Positions 36,317 through 47,484 of a DNA stretch of 64,000 nucleotides are shown here, in pieces; the first letter of the stretch is position 1; every line of letters starts with the position of its first letter. The position numbers and the translations under genes are program-made. The stretch is taken from assembly GCA_903834515.1 (NCBI GenBank), contig CAILJM010000027.1:1-64000 (forward strand), in the 5' to 3' direction. Source of the stretch: an uncultured Actinomycetes bacterium. Its GTDB lineage: Bacteria; Actinomycetota; Actinomycetes; Nanopelagicales; Nanopelagicaceae. The notes beneath the pieces were generated by a model. The model had not been told where the DNA came from. It saw only the letters and a program-made list of their open reading frames with translations, and made no database searches.

Positions 36317-37261
36317 TTACCCCGCCGAGCGCCCACGCGCGATCGAGAGAATGCACCGTTCCAGGGCATAGAGCGGGTCCGCCGCGGCACCTTTGATATC
36401 GGCATCTGTCTGAGCAAGCGTGACGACAGCTTGGCTGAGCGTGGCGGGGGTCCAGCCCTGAAGTTGGCGCCTCGCTTTATCAATCTGCCAAGGCGCTAGT
36501 CCAAGGGATCCGACGAGATCAAAGGATTTCACTCCCCTGCTCACGCCAGAGACCTTTGCCAGGGCTCGAATCGCCGAAGCTAACGCTGACGTAATGAGTA
36601 CCGGGTCCACCCCAGTTGCTAACGCCTGACGCAATGTGATGAGCGCCAAATCGGTCTTCCCGTCCAAGGTCGCATCAGCTACGTCGTAGCCCGTGGTCTC
36701 GACTCGACCCTGCTGAAATTTAGCAACGTCATCTACATCGATGCTCTTACCAGCCACCGTATCGGCAGCCAGTTGCGAGGCAGCCCCGCTCAACTCACGC
36801 AGATCTGATCCAAGGGCATCGACTAGGGCCTGCACCGCCTCGGTCGTAATTTTTCGGCCTGATCGCGCGAATTCATCATGAACAAATTGAGCTTTATCCC
36901 CATCTTTCTTAATCGCATCAACGGCAACAATCTCAGGCTTCAATTTTTTGATCTTATCTAGAAGAGCTTTGCCCTTTACGCCGCCCTTGTGCCACATAAC
37001 AAGTTGTACTCCTTCATCGGGAGTAACCAAATATTCAGTAATTTCATCTTGAAGCTCTTGTGGTAACTCCTGTAATTCTTTAAGAACAATTACGCGATCT
37101 TCGCCAAAGAGAGATGGCGCAAGTGCATCCGTGATAGCGCCGAGTTCAATTTCGCCACAATCCAATTGGGTGATTGTCGCGCCAGGGTGTTTCGATATCG
37201 CCGTCGAAATTGCTCGGTCGGCCAGAATTGATTCACCGCCCTGAATCAAAATTAGCCCCAT
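36317..37261 (-). CDS. holA: DNA polymerase III delta subunit
   Basis: HolA opens the sliding clamp for loading. The 314-residue protein matches the actinobacterial delta family: GLILIQGGESILADRAI at the start, VIVLKELQELP near residue 62, and a helical C-terminus (VSGVSRGVKSFDLVGSLGLAPWQIDKARRQL). GGAGA precedes ATG 37259-37261, which overlaps the comEC stop by ten bases. comEA-comEC-holA-rpsT is the usual order. Five extra in-frame codons upstream are unlikely. Confidence 0.92.
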   Translation of the reverse strand: MGLILIQGGESILADRAISTAISKHPGATITQLDCGEIELGAITDALAPSLFGEDRVIVLKELQELPQELQDEITEYLVTPDEGVQLVMWHKGGVKGKALLDKIKKLKPEIVAVDAIKKDGDKAQFVHDEFARSGRKITTEAVQALVDALGSDLRELSGAASQLAADTVAGKSIDVDDVAKFQQGRVETTGYDVADATLDGKTDLALITLRQALATGVDPVLITSALASAIRALAKVSGVSRGVKSFDLVGSLGLAPWQIDKARRQLQGWTPATLSQAVVTLAQTDADIKGAAADPLYALERCILSIARGRSAG

Positions 37262-39414
37262 GAAATCTCCCACCAATGTCGTTTCTCTGTGCTGATCCTA
37301 AGGCGTGAGTCAACAGCGATCGCCCCATCCCGGTCGGTGCGGTAGACCTTGATTCCGCGATTTTTGAGCGCTGCGATCGTGGAGGCTGCGGGGTGGCCAT
37401 AGGGATTTCCACTGCCCACGCTAATGAGGGCGACTTTAGGGTGGAGCAGGTCGAGCAGAGGTAGGTATTGATATGCCGATCCGTGGTGGCTTATCTTCAT
37501 AAGATCAACCGACCGGATCAACCCACTTCTTGCTATCTCCTCCTGGGCCGGGGGTTCAGTGTCACCAGATGTATAAAGGGAGAAAGAACCGAGAGATATC
37601 AAGAGCGCAATACTCGAGTTGTTGATGCCAGATCCATCACCTGGCAACGAAGGTAATTTCTCGACCTCTTCACGTGGCCACAAGACGGTGATAGATCCGC
37701 TGGTCGTCGCAGAATGAAATTGGAATTGTTGACCTTGGTGCACAACAGTGAGCACTCGCCCTCTGAGCAATTCCATCGTTTGCCGATATTCCAACTCTGG
37801 TTGCGGGTTATTTGTAATCCATATTTTTCCGATGCTGCGGTGCGCGAGGACCCCTGCAAGACCATTTACATGATCGGCATGGAAATGAGTGAGTACCAAA
37901 AGTGATATTCGCGAGATCTTCAATCGCTGAAGGCACGCCTCGATTTGCTGTGAATCTGGCCCCGCATCAATGACGACTGCATCCCCATTCCCCAGATTGA
38001 CTACCGCTCCATCGCCTTGCCCGACATCGCAATTCACTACGAGCCAGGAACGCCCGGGCCATCCCGATGTTCCCAAAAAATGGAGAGCGATCGCACTTAA
38101 AACGATGAGAACTACGAACTTCCACATTCTTCGAATTACAAGAGTGATCATAATGAGCGCGATGGCTGCACCGGGAGAGCCCTTAGGTATCGAGAGTAAT
38201 GGAAGAGATCCAAGGCTATGTGCAATAAGGACAATCCATGAGGCAAAGGGCAGGCATAACAGTAAGAGCGCATGTGAAATAACTATGCTCATTGGAGATA
38301 TGAGAGCAGCGATAAACCCAATGACCGTTATTGGGGCGACCACTTCAGAGACTAAGAAATTAGCAGGGAGTGCAACTAAGCTCAATTGTCCTGATAGAGC
38401 CATAGTAAGCGGTGTGCAAAATATCGTTGCGGCAATCGGAATCGAAAGAAGTTCCACAACTTTCTCATTCTTCACAAAACGATTTAAGAATTGCTGTAAT
38501 CGGGGCGAGAGCAACAATATTCCGGCAGTTGCACTTACCGAGAGAGCGAACCCCGGATCGACTGACTGGAAGGGATCGACCATGATGAGAAAACCAATTG
38601 CTAGACCGAGAGCAGGTAGGGCCGATCCGTGTTTACCTCTTGCTCTACCTATCAGCAGAACTGCGGTCATTACGGAAGCACGCATGACAGAAGGTGATGG
38701 TCGAACTAAAAAGATGAAGGCGAAAAGCACCATGGCAGTGATTGCGAGTCGCCACTTTAAATTCTTCAGAACGAACTGAAGGAGCCAAAGAATAAAAGCC
38801 GCGATAATGGCAAAGTTCTCACCGCTCACCGCAGTAAGATGAGTGAGACCTGATCTCCGCATTGCGGTCACAAAACTGGAGCCTTCCAACGAAGTATCCC
38901 CGAGCACCAAGCCTGGAATTAGAGCACCGCCCGCGCCGCCGATGGTGAGAGCGCTAGCGCGAAAGGATGATCTGATTGCGCCAGCAACTCGATTGATGGG
39001 ATCGGATTGAGATATCTGGTGAAGAGTCGAGCGCGCTGAAATAAGGGCAGCAACGCGCTTCTCGGATGTAGAAAATATTGAGCCAGAACCAGATATCCGT
39101 GACCCCGGGAGAAAATGGACACTCTTGCTGCTGGTAATTCTCACCGGAATTCGGAGGAGATACTCCTTGCCGTCAATTTTTCCACGCGAAAGAGTTGCTA
39201 AAAATGTGTAGCTAGCCGTATGAACTCTTGAGCCAAACACCTTCGTCTTACTCATCAGCGGATCACTTTTGACAGTTGCGATAAATGAAATGGATTTCGC
39301 TGAGTGCAACGGAGAGTGGGATAGCGCCTCTAACCGCTCGATCGAGCCAACAATCCCTGAGAAGAATGCAAACGTTAGGAGAAGATAAATACTCCGCTTG
39401 CCGCCCCTAGCCAT
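37252..39414 (-). CDS. comEC: ComEC/Rec2 DNA uptake channel
   Basis: ComEC forms the inner-membrane channel for single-stranded DNA in competence. The 720-residue protein has an N-terminal OB-like soluble part (about 40-145), the competence domain with about eight hydrophobic helices (about 165-455), and a C-terminal metallo-beta-lactamase-like domain with HFHADH near 508 and SGDTE near 610. All parts are present. Genes for a uptake pilus are not in the window, so real competence is open. It follows comEA by 25 bases. Confidence 0.93.
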   Translation of the reverse strand: MARGGKRSIYLLLTFAFFSGIVGSIERLEALSHSPLHSAKSISFIATVKSDPLMSKTKVFGSRVHTASYTFLATLSRGKIDGKEYLLRIPVRITSSKSVHFLPGSRISGSGSIFSTSEKRVAALISARSTLHQISQSDPINRVAGAIRSSFRASALTIGGAGGALIPGLVLGDTSLEGSSFVTAMRRSGLTHLTAVSGENFAIIAAFILWLLQFVLKNLKWRLAITAMVLFAFIFLVRPSPSVMRASVMTAVLLIGRARGKHGSALPALGLAIGFLIMVDPFQSVDPGFALSVSATAGILLLSPRLQQFLNRFVKNEKVVELLSIPIAATIFCTPLTMALSGQLSLVALPANFLVSEVVAPITVIGFIAALISPMSIVISHALLLLCLPFASWIVLIAHSLGSLPLLSIPKGSPGAAIALIMITLVIRRMWKFVVLIVLSAIALHFLGTSGWPGRSWLVVNCDVGQGDGAVVNLGNGDAVVIDAGPDSQQIEACLQRLKISRISLLVLTHFHADHVNGLAGVLAHRSIGKIWITNNPQPELEYRQTMELLRGRVLTVVHQGQQFQFHSATTSGSITVLWPREEVEKLPSLPGDGSGINNSSIALLISLGSFSLYTSGDTEPPAQEEIARSGLIRSVDLMKISHHGSAYQYLPLLDLLHPKVALISVGSGNPYGHPAASTIAALKNRGIKVYRTDRDGAIAVDSRLRISTEKRHWWEISWG

Positions 39415-39439
39415 ATCGCCAACCCGAGAATAAGTAGAG

Positions 39440-40057
39440 CTAGATTCGAAGCTGGGATTTCACGATGGCGAATTTTGCTTTACCAAACCCTGGCACTTTA
39501 GCTAACTGATCAATTGCAACAAATCTGCCGTGTGCAGCTCTATAGGCGATGATCTTGGCCGCCATTACTGGACCAACACCCGCAAGTACTTCGAGTTGGG
39601 CAGCGCCAGCAGTGTTGATATTAACAATGGCGGTACTACTTTTACCTCGCTTCACGCCCTTCGCCGACGAGCTCACGGCAAGAGGTGGAGCCCCAACCAG
39701 TATTTGTTCACCATCAACTAAGAGATGAGCCAAATTAATATCGGTAAGTGAGATTCCTTTTAACGCTCCGCCGGCCGCATTGATTGCATCAGCGGCTCGA
39801 GAGCCCTCTGGGAGCTTGTAGATCTGCGGATGCAAAACCTTTCCTGCAACGTCGACAACAATTGTGGATGGCGAAGGAGTTGCCGACATTATTGGTGCAA
39901 AGTTGATCGAAGGTTTCGGAGACGATGAACCTGACGAAGCTGAAGAAGCGCTCCCCTGCGCAAGTGAAAAGAAGAGAGCGCCTAGGGCGAGAGCAATCCC
40001 AAGAGAGAGATAAATTCCTCGCCGTTGAAGATCGGAGAATTCTGGAAGTTCAAACAT
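39440..40057 (-). CDS. comEA: ComEA-type DNA-binding protein
   Basis: ComEA binds incoming DNA at the outer face of the membrane. The 205-residue protein has one membrane segment (residues 14-33), a serine-rich linker, a SLBB domain (about 65-125; VVDVAGKVLHPQIYKLPEGSR) and a C-terminal pair of helix-hairpin-helix motifs (VNINTAGAAQLEVLAGVGP). The gene begins at ATG 40055-40057, six bases after a -10 box, and leads comEA-comEC-holA. Confidence 0.94.
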   Translation of the reverse strand: MFELPEFSDLQRRGIYLSLGIALALGALFFSLAQGSASSASSGSSSPKPSINFAPIMSATPSPSTIVVDVAGKVLHPQIYKLPEGSRAADAINAAGGALKGISLTDINLAHLLVDGEQILVGAPPLAVSSSAKGVKRGKSSTAIVNINTAGAAQLEVLAGVGPVMAAKIIAYRAAHGRFVAIDQLAKVPGFGKAKFAIVKSQLRI

Positions 40058-40063
40058 GGCCCG

Positions 40064-40069
40064 ACAATA
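40064..40069 (-). promoter_or_regulatory. -10 box for leaderless comEA
   Basis: TATTGT, six bases, then ATG 40055-40057, in the gap after leuS. Confidence 0.5.
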
Positions 40070-40115
40070 GGACGGGTACGGATATTCCGTTTCTTCAGAG
40101 TGCGATACGTGTTAA

Positions 40116-42578
40116 TTAAATGACGATGTTAACAAGTTTTGGTGCGCGCACAATAATTTTCTGAATAGAACTTCCGTCGAGAGCGCTTGTTATCTCTGGA
40201 TTCGAAAGGGCCAGTGCTTCTAGTTCTGCTTCCGAGATATTTGGTGAAACATTAATGCGATCTTTGATCTTTCCGTTTACCTGAAGAATAGCTACAACCT
40301 CATCTTCTTCTAAGAGATGGGGTTCGATCTCCGGCCAGCCGGCGAGAGCGACAGAAGGCTTGTGACCGAGAAGTGACCACATCTCCTCGGCGGTAAAGGG
40401 TGCGACGAGCGAGAGAGATATTGCAATCGCCTCCGCTGCTTCGCGTACGGCTGGATCTGCTGGACCGCAACCGCTATCGATCGCTTTACGTGTCGCGTTT
40501 ACTAGCTCCATGGTCCGAGCGACAGCGACGTTAAAACGGTATGTTTCAACAGCTAATGAGATATCACGAAGTGACTTGTGGGTCACTTTACGTAGCGCCA
40601 GGTCACCAGAAGAGAAGTCGACCCCAGCCGCGCTCTCTACATCTTGCGATATGCGCCATGCGCGATTGAGGAACTTGAGAGATCCCGATGGCGAGACATC
40701 TGCCCAATCGATGTCATCTTCAGGTGGGCCTGCAAAAATGAGTGAGATCCTGACGGCATCGACACCATGAGTATCGAGTTGCTCGGAGAGGCGGACCAAG
40801 TTCCCGCGACTCTTTGACATTGCCGAACCATCCATCAAAACCATGCCTTGGTTGAGAAGTCGAGTAAACGGCTCTGTGAAATTCAAAAGGCCGATATCGT
40901 GAAGGACTTTGGTGAAAAATCTCGAATAGAGAAGATGAAGAATTGCGTGCGTGACACCACCGACATACTGATCAACCGGTGCCCATTGCTCGACTAGCCC
41001 CTTATCAAATGCTTGAAGTGAATCGTTTGGATTTGTATAACGAAGGAAGTACCACGAGGAATCAACAAAAGTGTCCATAGTGTCGGCATCGCGTTTTGCC
41101 GGCTTTCCACACTGCGGACAGGAGACATTCACCCAGTCACTTGCCGCGCCTAGTGGCGAAGTCCCAGCAGGCTTGAGATCAAGACCATGAGCACTTGGAA
41201 GAGCAACAGGTAGTTCACTCTCAGGGACAGCAACTTCGCCACAATCTTCGCAATGAATAATTGGAATTGGGGTTCCCCAGAAACGCTGACGAGAGATCAG
41301 CCAATCGCGAAGGCGATAATTTTTTGCGGCCTTTCCCAGACCCTTGGCGGTGAGCTCTTCAGTGATCTTTTCAATTGCTTCGCTCTTGGAAAGACCGTTC
41401 AGTGATCCGGAGTTAATAAGGAGACCTTCACCGACAGTCGCAACTGCGCTCGTTGCAGGATCTTCTTCCTCGCTCTGAACGACAACTCTTACCGGAAGTT
41501 TCATCGCACGTGCAAAATCTAAGTCGCGTTGATCGTGCGCTGGGACAGCCATAATCGCACCAGTCCCGTAATCGGCCAATACATAATCAGAGGCCCAAAT
41601 GGGAAGTTTCTCGCCATTTACGGGATTAATCGCGAATCGATTAAGGAAGATTCCACTCTTTGGACGATCGGTTGCTAGGCGATCAATATCACTCGCTGCT
41701 TTAACGCTCTCTAAGTACTGCGCAAATTCACTCTCTGCGCCACTGCCTTGGACGAGGTCTGCAGCAAGAATTGAGTCAACGGCAACGACCATGAATGTTG
41801 CACCATACAAAGTATCTGGTCGAGTTGTATAAATCGTAATCGGTTCGCTGCGGCCTTCAATCTCAAAGCTCACTTCCGCCCCAATGGATCTCCCAATCCA
41901 GTTGCGTTGCATCTGCAAAACCTTTTCAGGCCACTTGCCTTCGAGCTGGTCCATATCGTCAAGAAGTCGATCTGCGTAATCTGTAATTTTAAAGTACCAC
42001 TGGTTGAGCTTCTTCTTCGTTACTGCTGTGTCGCATCGTTCACAGAGGCCAGCAACTACCTGTTCATTTGCTAAAACAGTTTGACAATTTGGGCACCAAT
42101 TAACGGGAGAATCTTTTCGGTAGGCCAAACCCTTCTTGTACATCTGAAGAAAAATCCATTGATTCCACTTGTAATACTCTGGATCGCTGGTGTGTAAGAC
42201 ACGGTCCCAGTCAAAAGAACAGGCATATCTGCGCATAGATGCCTTTTGAACTTCGATATTTTCATAGGTCCACTCGCGTGGATCAGAACCTCGTTTGATT
42301 GCCGCATTCTCTGCCGGTAGACCGAACGAGTCCCAGCCAATCGGATGCATGACGTTGAATCCCTTTTGCACCCAATATCTGGCGATGACATCGCCCATCG
42401 CATAGGCCTCAGCATGCCCCATATGTAGATCACCTGAAGGGTATGGAAACATGTCGAGCACGTAGCGCTTTGGTCGAGCATCGTCAGCACGCCCGGATTT
42501 AAATGGCTCGAGCTGATCCCACAGTGGAAGCCACTTCGCCTCAACGCCGTGGATGTCATATGCCTCATGCTCAGCCAT
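40116..42578 (-). CDS. leuS: Leucyl-tRNA synthetase
   Basis: LeuS charges tRNA-Leu. The 820-residue class I enzyme has the HIGH motif [14 protein letters not shown] near residue 47, zinc-type cysteines CPNC...CERC near 162-180, an editing domain (about 220-400) and KMSKS as MSKSRGN near 585. AAGG lies before the ATG at 42576-42578. It follows the SDR gene by eight bases. Confidence 0.97.
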   Translation of the reverse strand: MAEHEAYDIHGVEAKWLPLWDQLEPFKSGRADDARPKRYVLDMFPYPSGDLHMGHAEAYAMGDVIARYWVQKGFNVMHPIGWDSFGLPAENAAIKRGSDPREWTYENIEVQKASMRRYACSFDWDRVLHTSDPEYYKWNQWIFLQMYKKGLAYRKDSPVNWCPNCQTVLANEQVVAGLCERCDTAVTKKKLNQWYFKITDYADRLLDDMDQLEGKWPEKVLQMQRNWIGRSIGAEVSFEIEGRSEPITIYTTRPDTLYGATFMVVAVDSILAADLVQGSGAESEFAQYLESVKAASDIDRLATDRPKSGIFLNRFAINPVNGEKLPIWASDYVLADYGTGAIMAVPAHDQRDLDFARAMKLPVRVVVQSEEEDPATSAVATVGEGLLINSGSLNGLSKSEAIEKITEELTAKGLGKAAKNYRLRDWLISRQRFWGTPIPIIHCEDCGEVAVPESELPVALPSAHGLDLKPAGTSPLGAASDWVNVSCPQCGKPAKRDADTMDTFVDSSWYFLRYTNPNDSLQAFDKGLVEQWAPVDQYVGGVTHAILHLLYSRFFTKVLHDIGLLNFTEPFTRLLNQGMVLMDGSAMSKSRGNLVRLSEQLDTHGVDAVRISLIFAGPPEDDIDWADVSPSGSLKFLNRAWRISQDVESAAGVDFSSGDLALRKVTHKSLRDISLAVETYRFNVAVARTMELVNATRKAIDSGCGPADPAVREAAEAIAISLSLVAPFTAEEMWSLLGHKPSVALAGWPEIEPHLLEEDEVVAILQVNGKIKDRINVSPNISEAELEALALSNPEITSALDGSSIQKIIVRAPKLVNIVI

Positions 42579-42586
42579 TTAGAACC

Positions 42587-43528
42587 TTACCCTTCCCACG
42601 TGACGCCGGTAAGTTCTTCACTTACCTCCCAAAGATTTCTTGCAAGGGTCTGATCATATGCGAGAGCTTTTCCATGCGTGAACTTTGGCGTCCCGCGCAT
42701 TTCCCCAACTCCGCGCGGACCGAGATAGGAGGCTCCTAAAATATTTGGGTAGGTAGCTGCGCAAAGCATCGGGTACGCGCCTTCAAGCGGTGTCTGTGCC
42801 AATAAAGCGCTAGCAGCGATCATCGCTCTTGCTTGAAAACTTCTACCGGCCATCATTGGACCAACTTTTTGAAGGTTGGTATTAGCCCAACCAGGATGTG
42901 CAGCAATGGAGATAAATCTCCACTTTTCGTGAAGACGTCGGCGTTCAATCTCATTTACAAAGAGGAGATTTGCAAGTTTGCTATCACCATAGGCGGACCA
43001 CGGCGAATATTTACCCTTGCCAAGCGCCCTTGAGCGAATCTCCTCTTTCGAGTGATCTCCAAAATTGCCCAACCGATGCGCTTGCGAAGAGATAGAGATA
43101 AGTCGGTCGTTAATCTTCTCTCTTATCAATCCAGCGAATGCAAAATGCCCTAGATGGTTGGTTCCAAGTTGCATCTCAAATCCATCATCCGTGAGACGGT
43201 AAGGAATTGCCATGACGCCCGCATTCAATATGACGACATCAAAGGATTCAGTAATTGAATCTGCACACTCTCGAACCGAATGAAGATTTGCAAGGTTTAA
43301 GGCCATGAGGTGCGCAGCGCCGCTTAATTCTTGAGCGCGCAGACCTTTCTTTGTATCGCGAGCGGTAATTGTGACTTCCCCACCCTTTGCAGTGAGTGCA
43401 GTTGCTGCCGCTAGTCCGAGTCCACTCGTTCCGCCGGTTATCAGAAATTTTTTGCCGGTTTGGTCAGCAATATTGACGTTAGTCCAGGCCTCTGGAATTT
43501 GGAACCCGGAGTCTCGATATCTATTCAT
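42587..43528 (-). CDS. Short-chain dehydrogenase/reductase
   Basis: The 313-residue protein has the cofactor motif TGGTSGLG near residue 32, the NAGVM motif near 101 and the catalytic YGDSK near 182. It resembles the retinol-dehydrogenase/WW-oxidoreductase-like group; the substrate is unknown. The ATG at 43526-43528 lies only four bases after the tRNA-Ala 3' end and has no Shine-Dalgarno sequence, so the message is probably freed by tRNA processing and read almost leaderless. It precedes leuS by eight bases. Confidence 0.85.
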   Translation of the reverse strand: MNRYRDSGFQIPEAWTNVNIADQTGKKFLITGGTSGLGLAAATALTAKGGEVTITARDTKKGLRAQELSGAAHLMALNLANLHSVRECADSITESFDVVILNAGVMAIPYRLTDDGFEMQLGTNHLGHFAFAGLIREKINDRLISISSQAHRLGNFGDHSKEEIRSRALGKGKYSPWSAYGDSKLANLLFVNEIERRRLHEKWRFISIAAHPGWANTNLQKVGPMMAGRSFQARAMIAASALLAQTPLEGAYPMLCAATYPNILGASYLGPRGVGEMRGTPKFTHGKALAYDQTLARNLWEVSEELTGVTWEG

Positions 43529-43532
43529 AGAG

Positions 43533-43605
43533 TGGAGCTGAGGGGACTTGAACCCCTGACCCCCTGCATGCCATGCAGGTGCGCTACCAGCTGCGCCACA
43601 GCCCC
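43533..43605 (-). tRNA. tRNA-Ala (anticodon GGC)
   Basis: A 73-base cloverleaf: acceptor GGGGCTG/CAGCTCC, anticodon stem CCTGC/GCAGG with loop ATGGCAT (anticodon GGC), T arm AGGGGTTCAAGTCCCCT. No encoded CCA. An SDR gene starts four bases downstream. Confidence 0.96.
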
Positions 43606-43644
43606 GAAGACCCGACTATTTCTAGTAAGGCTTGTTCCGGATTC

Positions 43645-43668
43645 TTCTAGTTTCCTCTAGTTTCTTCT
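43645..43668. repeat. Short CTAG repeats after the phosphatase gene
   Basis: CTAGTTTC recurs at a ten-base step (43647 and 43657) in the 79-base gap between tRNA-Ala and the phosphatase stop codon. A third CTAG stands at 43622. Nothing else is seen in the gap. Confidence 0.5.
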
Positions 43669-43684
43669 CAGGAGGAGACCTTAT

Positions 43685-44326
43685 CTAACTCCCGCTCTCG
43701 TTGCCAAAGACAGGTTCAGGTATTGACCCAGCATTGTGCTCTGCCAAGCACCACTTCCCTAGCGAATTCTTCTCCAAGACCGACCAGGAAGCATTTGAAA
43801 GGCCGCCCAACGAACCCCACGCATCAAAAGGAAGTTCAAGAAGGGTGCCGAGTAGACATCGGGCAGCACCTCCATGAGTAACAAAGACCACAGTACCGAG
43901 AGCGTTCTGCATCTCTCGTTCTACTACTTTTCGAGCACGCGCTGCGACCTCTGACCTTCGCTCGCCGACATCTCCGGCGGGAAGGTCCCCGCCATGTAGC
44001 CAGCCAAGAAACTTCTCTCGATCGTGCAAGCGATTTTCTTCGCCAGTTCGACCTTCCCAGTTTCCGCCATTCGTTTCACGAAGACCAGTATCTGTAATGA
44101 TCGCAAGCCCCGAAAGATTTCCGAGTGCCGCTGCGGTTTCGCGAGTGCGGATTAAATCGCTTGAGAGAATTTTAATCGGGTTCATGCCCATCAAAATCCT
44201 CGCCGCGTGTTCAACTTGAAACTTACCGACGGAATTTAACGGAATATCAGTATGACCTTGAAATCTATTCTCAAGATTCCAGTCAGTCTGGCCATGTCTC
44301 CAAAGAACTATGCGCGCAGTCGTCAT
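43685..44326 (-). CDS. Histidine phosphatase (GpgP-like)
   Basis: The 213-residue protein has the phosphohistidine motif RHGQTDWN near residue 10, the Arg-Glu-Thr stretch near 62, LRETNGGNWEG near 83 and the second histidine in VTHGGAAR near 150. Families with this fold include phosphoglycerate mutases and phosphatases. At the same place after nadD-rsfS mycobacteria carry GpgP, a glucosyl-3-phosphoglycerate phosphatase, so this is the likeliest role. The -10 box six bases before ATG 44324-44326 sets the start. Confidence 0.8.
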   Translation of the reverse strand: MTTARIVLWRHGQTDWNLENRFQGHTDIPLNSVGKFQVEHAARILMGMNPIKILSSDLIRTRETAAALGNLSGLAIITDTGLRETNGGNWEGRTGEENRLHDREKFLGWLHGGDLPAGDVGERRSEVAARARKVVEREMQNALGTVVFVTHGGAARCLLGTLLELPFDAWGSLGGLSNASWSVLEKNSLGKWCLAEHNAGSIPEPVFGNESGS

Positions 44327-44332
44327 ACCTAA

Positions 44333-44338
44333 AGTCTA
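44333..44338 (-). promoter_or_regulatory. -10 box for leaderless phosphatase gene
   Basis: TAGACT, six bases, then ATG 44324-44326; it lies between rsfS and the phosphatase gene. Confidence 0.5.
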
Positions 44339-44362
44339 ACGAATTTTGCAATCTTTACTTTG

Positions 44363-44725
44363 TTATCGAGCGTCTTGAATCACGAGCGGTAGATGCGGGC
44401 AATCATTCCAAAGACGGTCCAACATATAGAAATTCCGCAATTCTTGAGTTTGAATATGGACGACGAGGTCAGAGTAATCCAGCAAAATCCACTGGCCTTT
44501 GCCCTCTTTGCGAATTGGCTTTTCACCAATTTTAGCTAACGCCTCAAAGACGCCATCGGCGATTGCCTCTGCTTGTCGGTCGGTAGCAGCCGTCGCAATG
44601 AGAAAGACTTCAGAGAGAAGAAGTTGCTCTGTCATATCTAGCGCGACAATATCGGTTCCTAGCTTTTCAGAGATTGCTTCTGCAGCGAGCTGCGCTAAAT
44701 CCGAAACTGCTTTACTTGCTGCCAT
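44363..44725 (-). CDS. rsfS: Ribosomal silencing factor RsfS
   Basis: RsfS binds L14 and blocks subunit joining in starved cells. The 120-residue protein has EVFLIATAATDRQAEAIADGV near residue 40, the EGKGQWILLDYSDLVVHI stretch near 75 and the C-terminal NFYMLDRLWND. ATG 44723-44725 (MAASKAVSDL) aligns with other family starts; ATG 44732-44734, closer to AAGGA, is an alternative. It overlaps the nadD end by 14 bases. nadD-rsfS is a widespread pair. Confidence 0.94.
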   Translation of the reverse strand: MAASKAVSDLAQLAAEAISEKLGTDIVALDMTEQLLLSEVFLIATAATDRQAEAIADGVFEALAKIGEKPIRKEGKGQWILLDYSDLVVHIQTQELRNFYMLDRLWNDCPHLPLVIQDAR

Positions 44726-45284
44726 ATAAACCATTTTCCTTAATATATTTCCGCACAGAAGGCGAAAGTAGCGGAGCTAAGTCAGCTCGTTTAACGATCG
44801 CATCTCGTACTTGAGTTGCACTCACATCGATTGCATTGATCTCAATTTCGGGGAATGTGGATTTGTTAGCACCTGGTCGCTTAACAACCAACACATCCAC
44901 AATATTCTTTAACGCATCGGCTCGATACCACTGATCAAATTTAGCCGCTGCATCGCTTCCCAAAATAATTGTGAAAGAGTCTCGAGGGTAGATCATTCGA
45001 AGCTGATTGATCGTGTCTATCGTAAAAGTAGGACCAGATCGATTGACCTCGAGGTCCAGTACAGAAACTTTCTCCTGCAATGCATCGGCAAGATCAGAGA
45101 GCGCTGCTGTGCACATTTCAACGCGATGGCGGCCACTCGCGGTCGGTTTATCTGTCCGTAATCTGGGTTCACCCGATGGGATCAGAAAGAGGGAATCAAA
45201 GCGAGATTCGACCCCAGACAATATTCGAAGATGGCCGAGATGAATTGGATCGAAGGTTCCGCCAAGAATTGCTATCTGTGCGAT
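44712..45284 (-). CDS. nadD: Nicotinate-nucleotide adenylyltransferase (probable ATC start)
   Basis: NadD joins nicotinate mononucleotide with ATP on the way to NAD. The active-site motif GGTFDPIHLGH is encoded at about 45231-45263, and VSATQVRDAI, the second motif, near the end. The first standard start (TTG at 45219-45221) lies after the active-site motif and would give an inactive protein. Upstream, before the in-frame TAG at 45300-45302, there is no ATG, GTG, TTG or CTG; only ATC (45282-45284), ATA and ATT. ATC places seven residues before GGTFDP, as in Bacillus NadD, and gives 190 residues. A sequencing error in the start is the alternative. Confidence 0.88.
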   Translation of the reverse strand: MAQIAILGGTFDPIHLGHLRILSGVESRFDSLFLIPSGEPRLRTDKPTASGRHRVEMCTAALSDLADALQEKVSVLDLEVNRSGPTFTIDTINQLRMIYPRDSFTIILGSDAAAKFDQWYRADALKNIVDVLVVKRPGANKSTFPEIEINAIDVSATQVRDAIVKRADLAPLLSPSVRKYIKENGLYGSK

Positions 45285-45288
45285 GGTA

Positions 45289-45423
45289 TTACTCGCGGTC
45301 TAAGCGAAGCACGAGGTAGAGCAAGAAGCTCAAAGTGCCAAATGCGAAGAGGCCAAAGAAGAGCGGGGAGACTGGAAGGTGACGCACAGCGCCCTCGGCG
45401 TGAATGTGGAGAGACTTCAACAT
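45289..45423 (-). CDS. Small single-pass membrane protein upstream of nadD
   Basis: A 44-residue reading frame, MLKSLHIHAEGAVRHLPVSP then a hydrophobic stretch (residues 21-39, LFFGLFAFGTLSFLLYLVL) and a charged end RLDRE. A short protein with a proline-rich start followed by one membrane helix is a recurrent neighbour of nadD in actinobacteria; its function is not known to me. A -10 box lies six bases before its ATG, and its stop is four bases before the proposed nadD start, so it may be needed for nadD translation. Confidence 0.75.
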   Translation of the reverse strand: MLKSLHIHAEGAVRHLPVSPLFFGLFAFGTLSFLLYLVLRLDRE

Positions 45424-45429
45424 GAGAGA

Positions 45430-45435
45430 ACTCTA
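45430..45435 (-). promoter_or_regulatory. -10 box for the small membrane protein gene
   Basis: TAGAGT, six bases, then ATG 45421-45423, in the gap after ligA. It would drive the small gene with nadD and rsfS. Confidence 0.5.
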
Positions 45436-45450
45436 CCGAACTTTTTTGGG

Positions 45451-47484
<2,034 letters not shown>

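Noticed and set aside
37252-40057. ComEA/ComEC as proof of natural competence
   Set aside because: No uptake pilus, ComF or DprA genes are in the window, so only the genes, not the trait, can be claimed.
25218-42700. T-box or other riboswitch before gltX or leuS
   Set aside because: Both genes start within a few bases of the upstream coding sequence, leaving no room for such a leader.
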